Assembly: GCF_900142025.1 (NCBI RefSeq)
Contig: NZ_FQZM01000026.1
Location: forward strand, 1 to 48,665
Direction of reading: 5' to 3'
From: Desulfofundulus thermosubterraneus DSM 16057
Lineage (GTDB): Bacteria > Bacillota > Desulfotomaculia > Desulfotomaculales > Desulfovirgulaceae
Length of the DNA stretch: 48,665 nucleotides
Shown here: positions 48,378-48,665 of the stretch, one piece after another
Position numbering within the stretch: position 1 is the first letter of the stretch
Layout of the letters: the number at the start of each line of letters is the position of its first letter
Position numbers and translations under genes: made by a program
The notes under the pieces: model-generated
Database searches by the model: none
What the model saw: the letters and a program-made list of their open reading frames with translations, nothing else
Told to the model about the DNA's origin: nothing

Positions 48378-48665
<288 letters not shown>

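Overview
The window looks like chromosomal DNA of a moderately GC-rich, spore-forming Clostridia-class Firmicute, most likely of the Desulfotomaculum/Pelotomaculum/Desulfofundulus type. Indicators are strong GGAGG ribosome sites, frequent GTG/TTG starts, the DUF1659-DUF2922-YvrJ trio, CsaB with a DUF5693 partner, a copper-amine-oxidase-type stalk domain, and TolC plus RND pumps in an otherwise Gram-positive gene set. The genus is inferred; no rRNA or other taxonomic marker is present.

Layout. 1-182: end of an IS66-type element. 346-9221: three copies of an Rpn-type (PD-(D/E)XK) nuclease gene on the minus strand, interleaved with a TetR / HlyD-lipoprotein / ABC-2 permease efflux operon and a TolC gene; the third copy abuts a broken HD-phosphohydrolase gene. 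9297-19293: a VapBC module, a MarR-led RND efflux locus split by a DUF4258/DUF2283 pair, a short HlyD plus DHA2-type MFS exporter, and a second VapBC. 19348-37571: a long cell-envelope polysaccharide region (WecG/TagA, a small exported protein, LCP ligase, DUF5693, CsaB, phosphodiester glycosidase with stalk domain, beta-propeller protein, FAD oxidoreductase, FabZ, TagO/WecA, GalU, an epimerase, DUF421, a phosphohexomutase). 37812-38727: a minus-strand operon DUF1659-DUF2922-YvrJ with a perfect LexA (SOS) box just downstream of a strong promoter. 39004-45748: metK, an unknown membrane-anchored protein, a diguanylate cyclase, ComF, a cluster of DnaA boxes, then glnB-amt. 45778-48665: a structured leader, a modA gene fused in frame to the C-terminal part of an IS200/IS605 tnpA, tnpB, and the 5' part of a group II (class C-like) intron.

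Non-coding sequence is dominated by dispersed repeats. Six copies of a 70-105 bp element with termini CCCAGCACTCA...TGAGTGCTGGG occur only between genes (5883, 16158, 24795, 30982, 35895, 48270). A second palindromic family built from GTCGGAAGTCGGAA units (16008, 36031, partial at 26212 and 34978) supplies stop codons and short C-terminal tails to neighbouring proteins. Tandem GTGAGAA units lie at 42586 and 37981.

How the genes work together: the left third is multidrug/solute export with local TetR and MarR regulators and independent toxin-antitoxin modules; the middle builds, primes and attaches a surface polysaccharide (undecaprenyl-phosphate sugar priming, UDP-sugar supply, pyruvylation, LCP transfer to the wall); the right third is housekeeping (SAM synthesis, c-di-GMP, competence, nitrogen control) eroded by mobile elements. 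The most notable items are the SOS-boxed DUF1659/DUF2922/YvrJ operon, the rpn nuclease family with sharp copy borders, the intergenic CAGCACTCA palindromes, the DnaA-box cluster, and the modA-tnpA chimera behind an attenuator-like leader.
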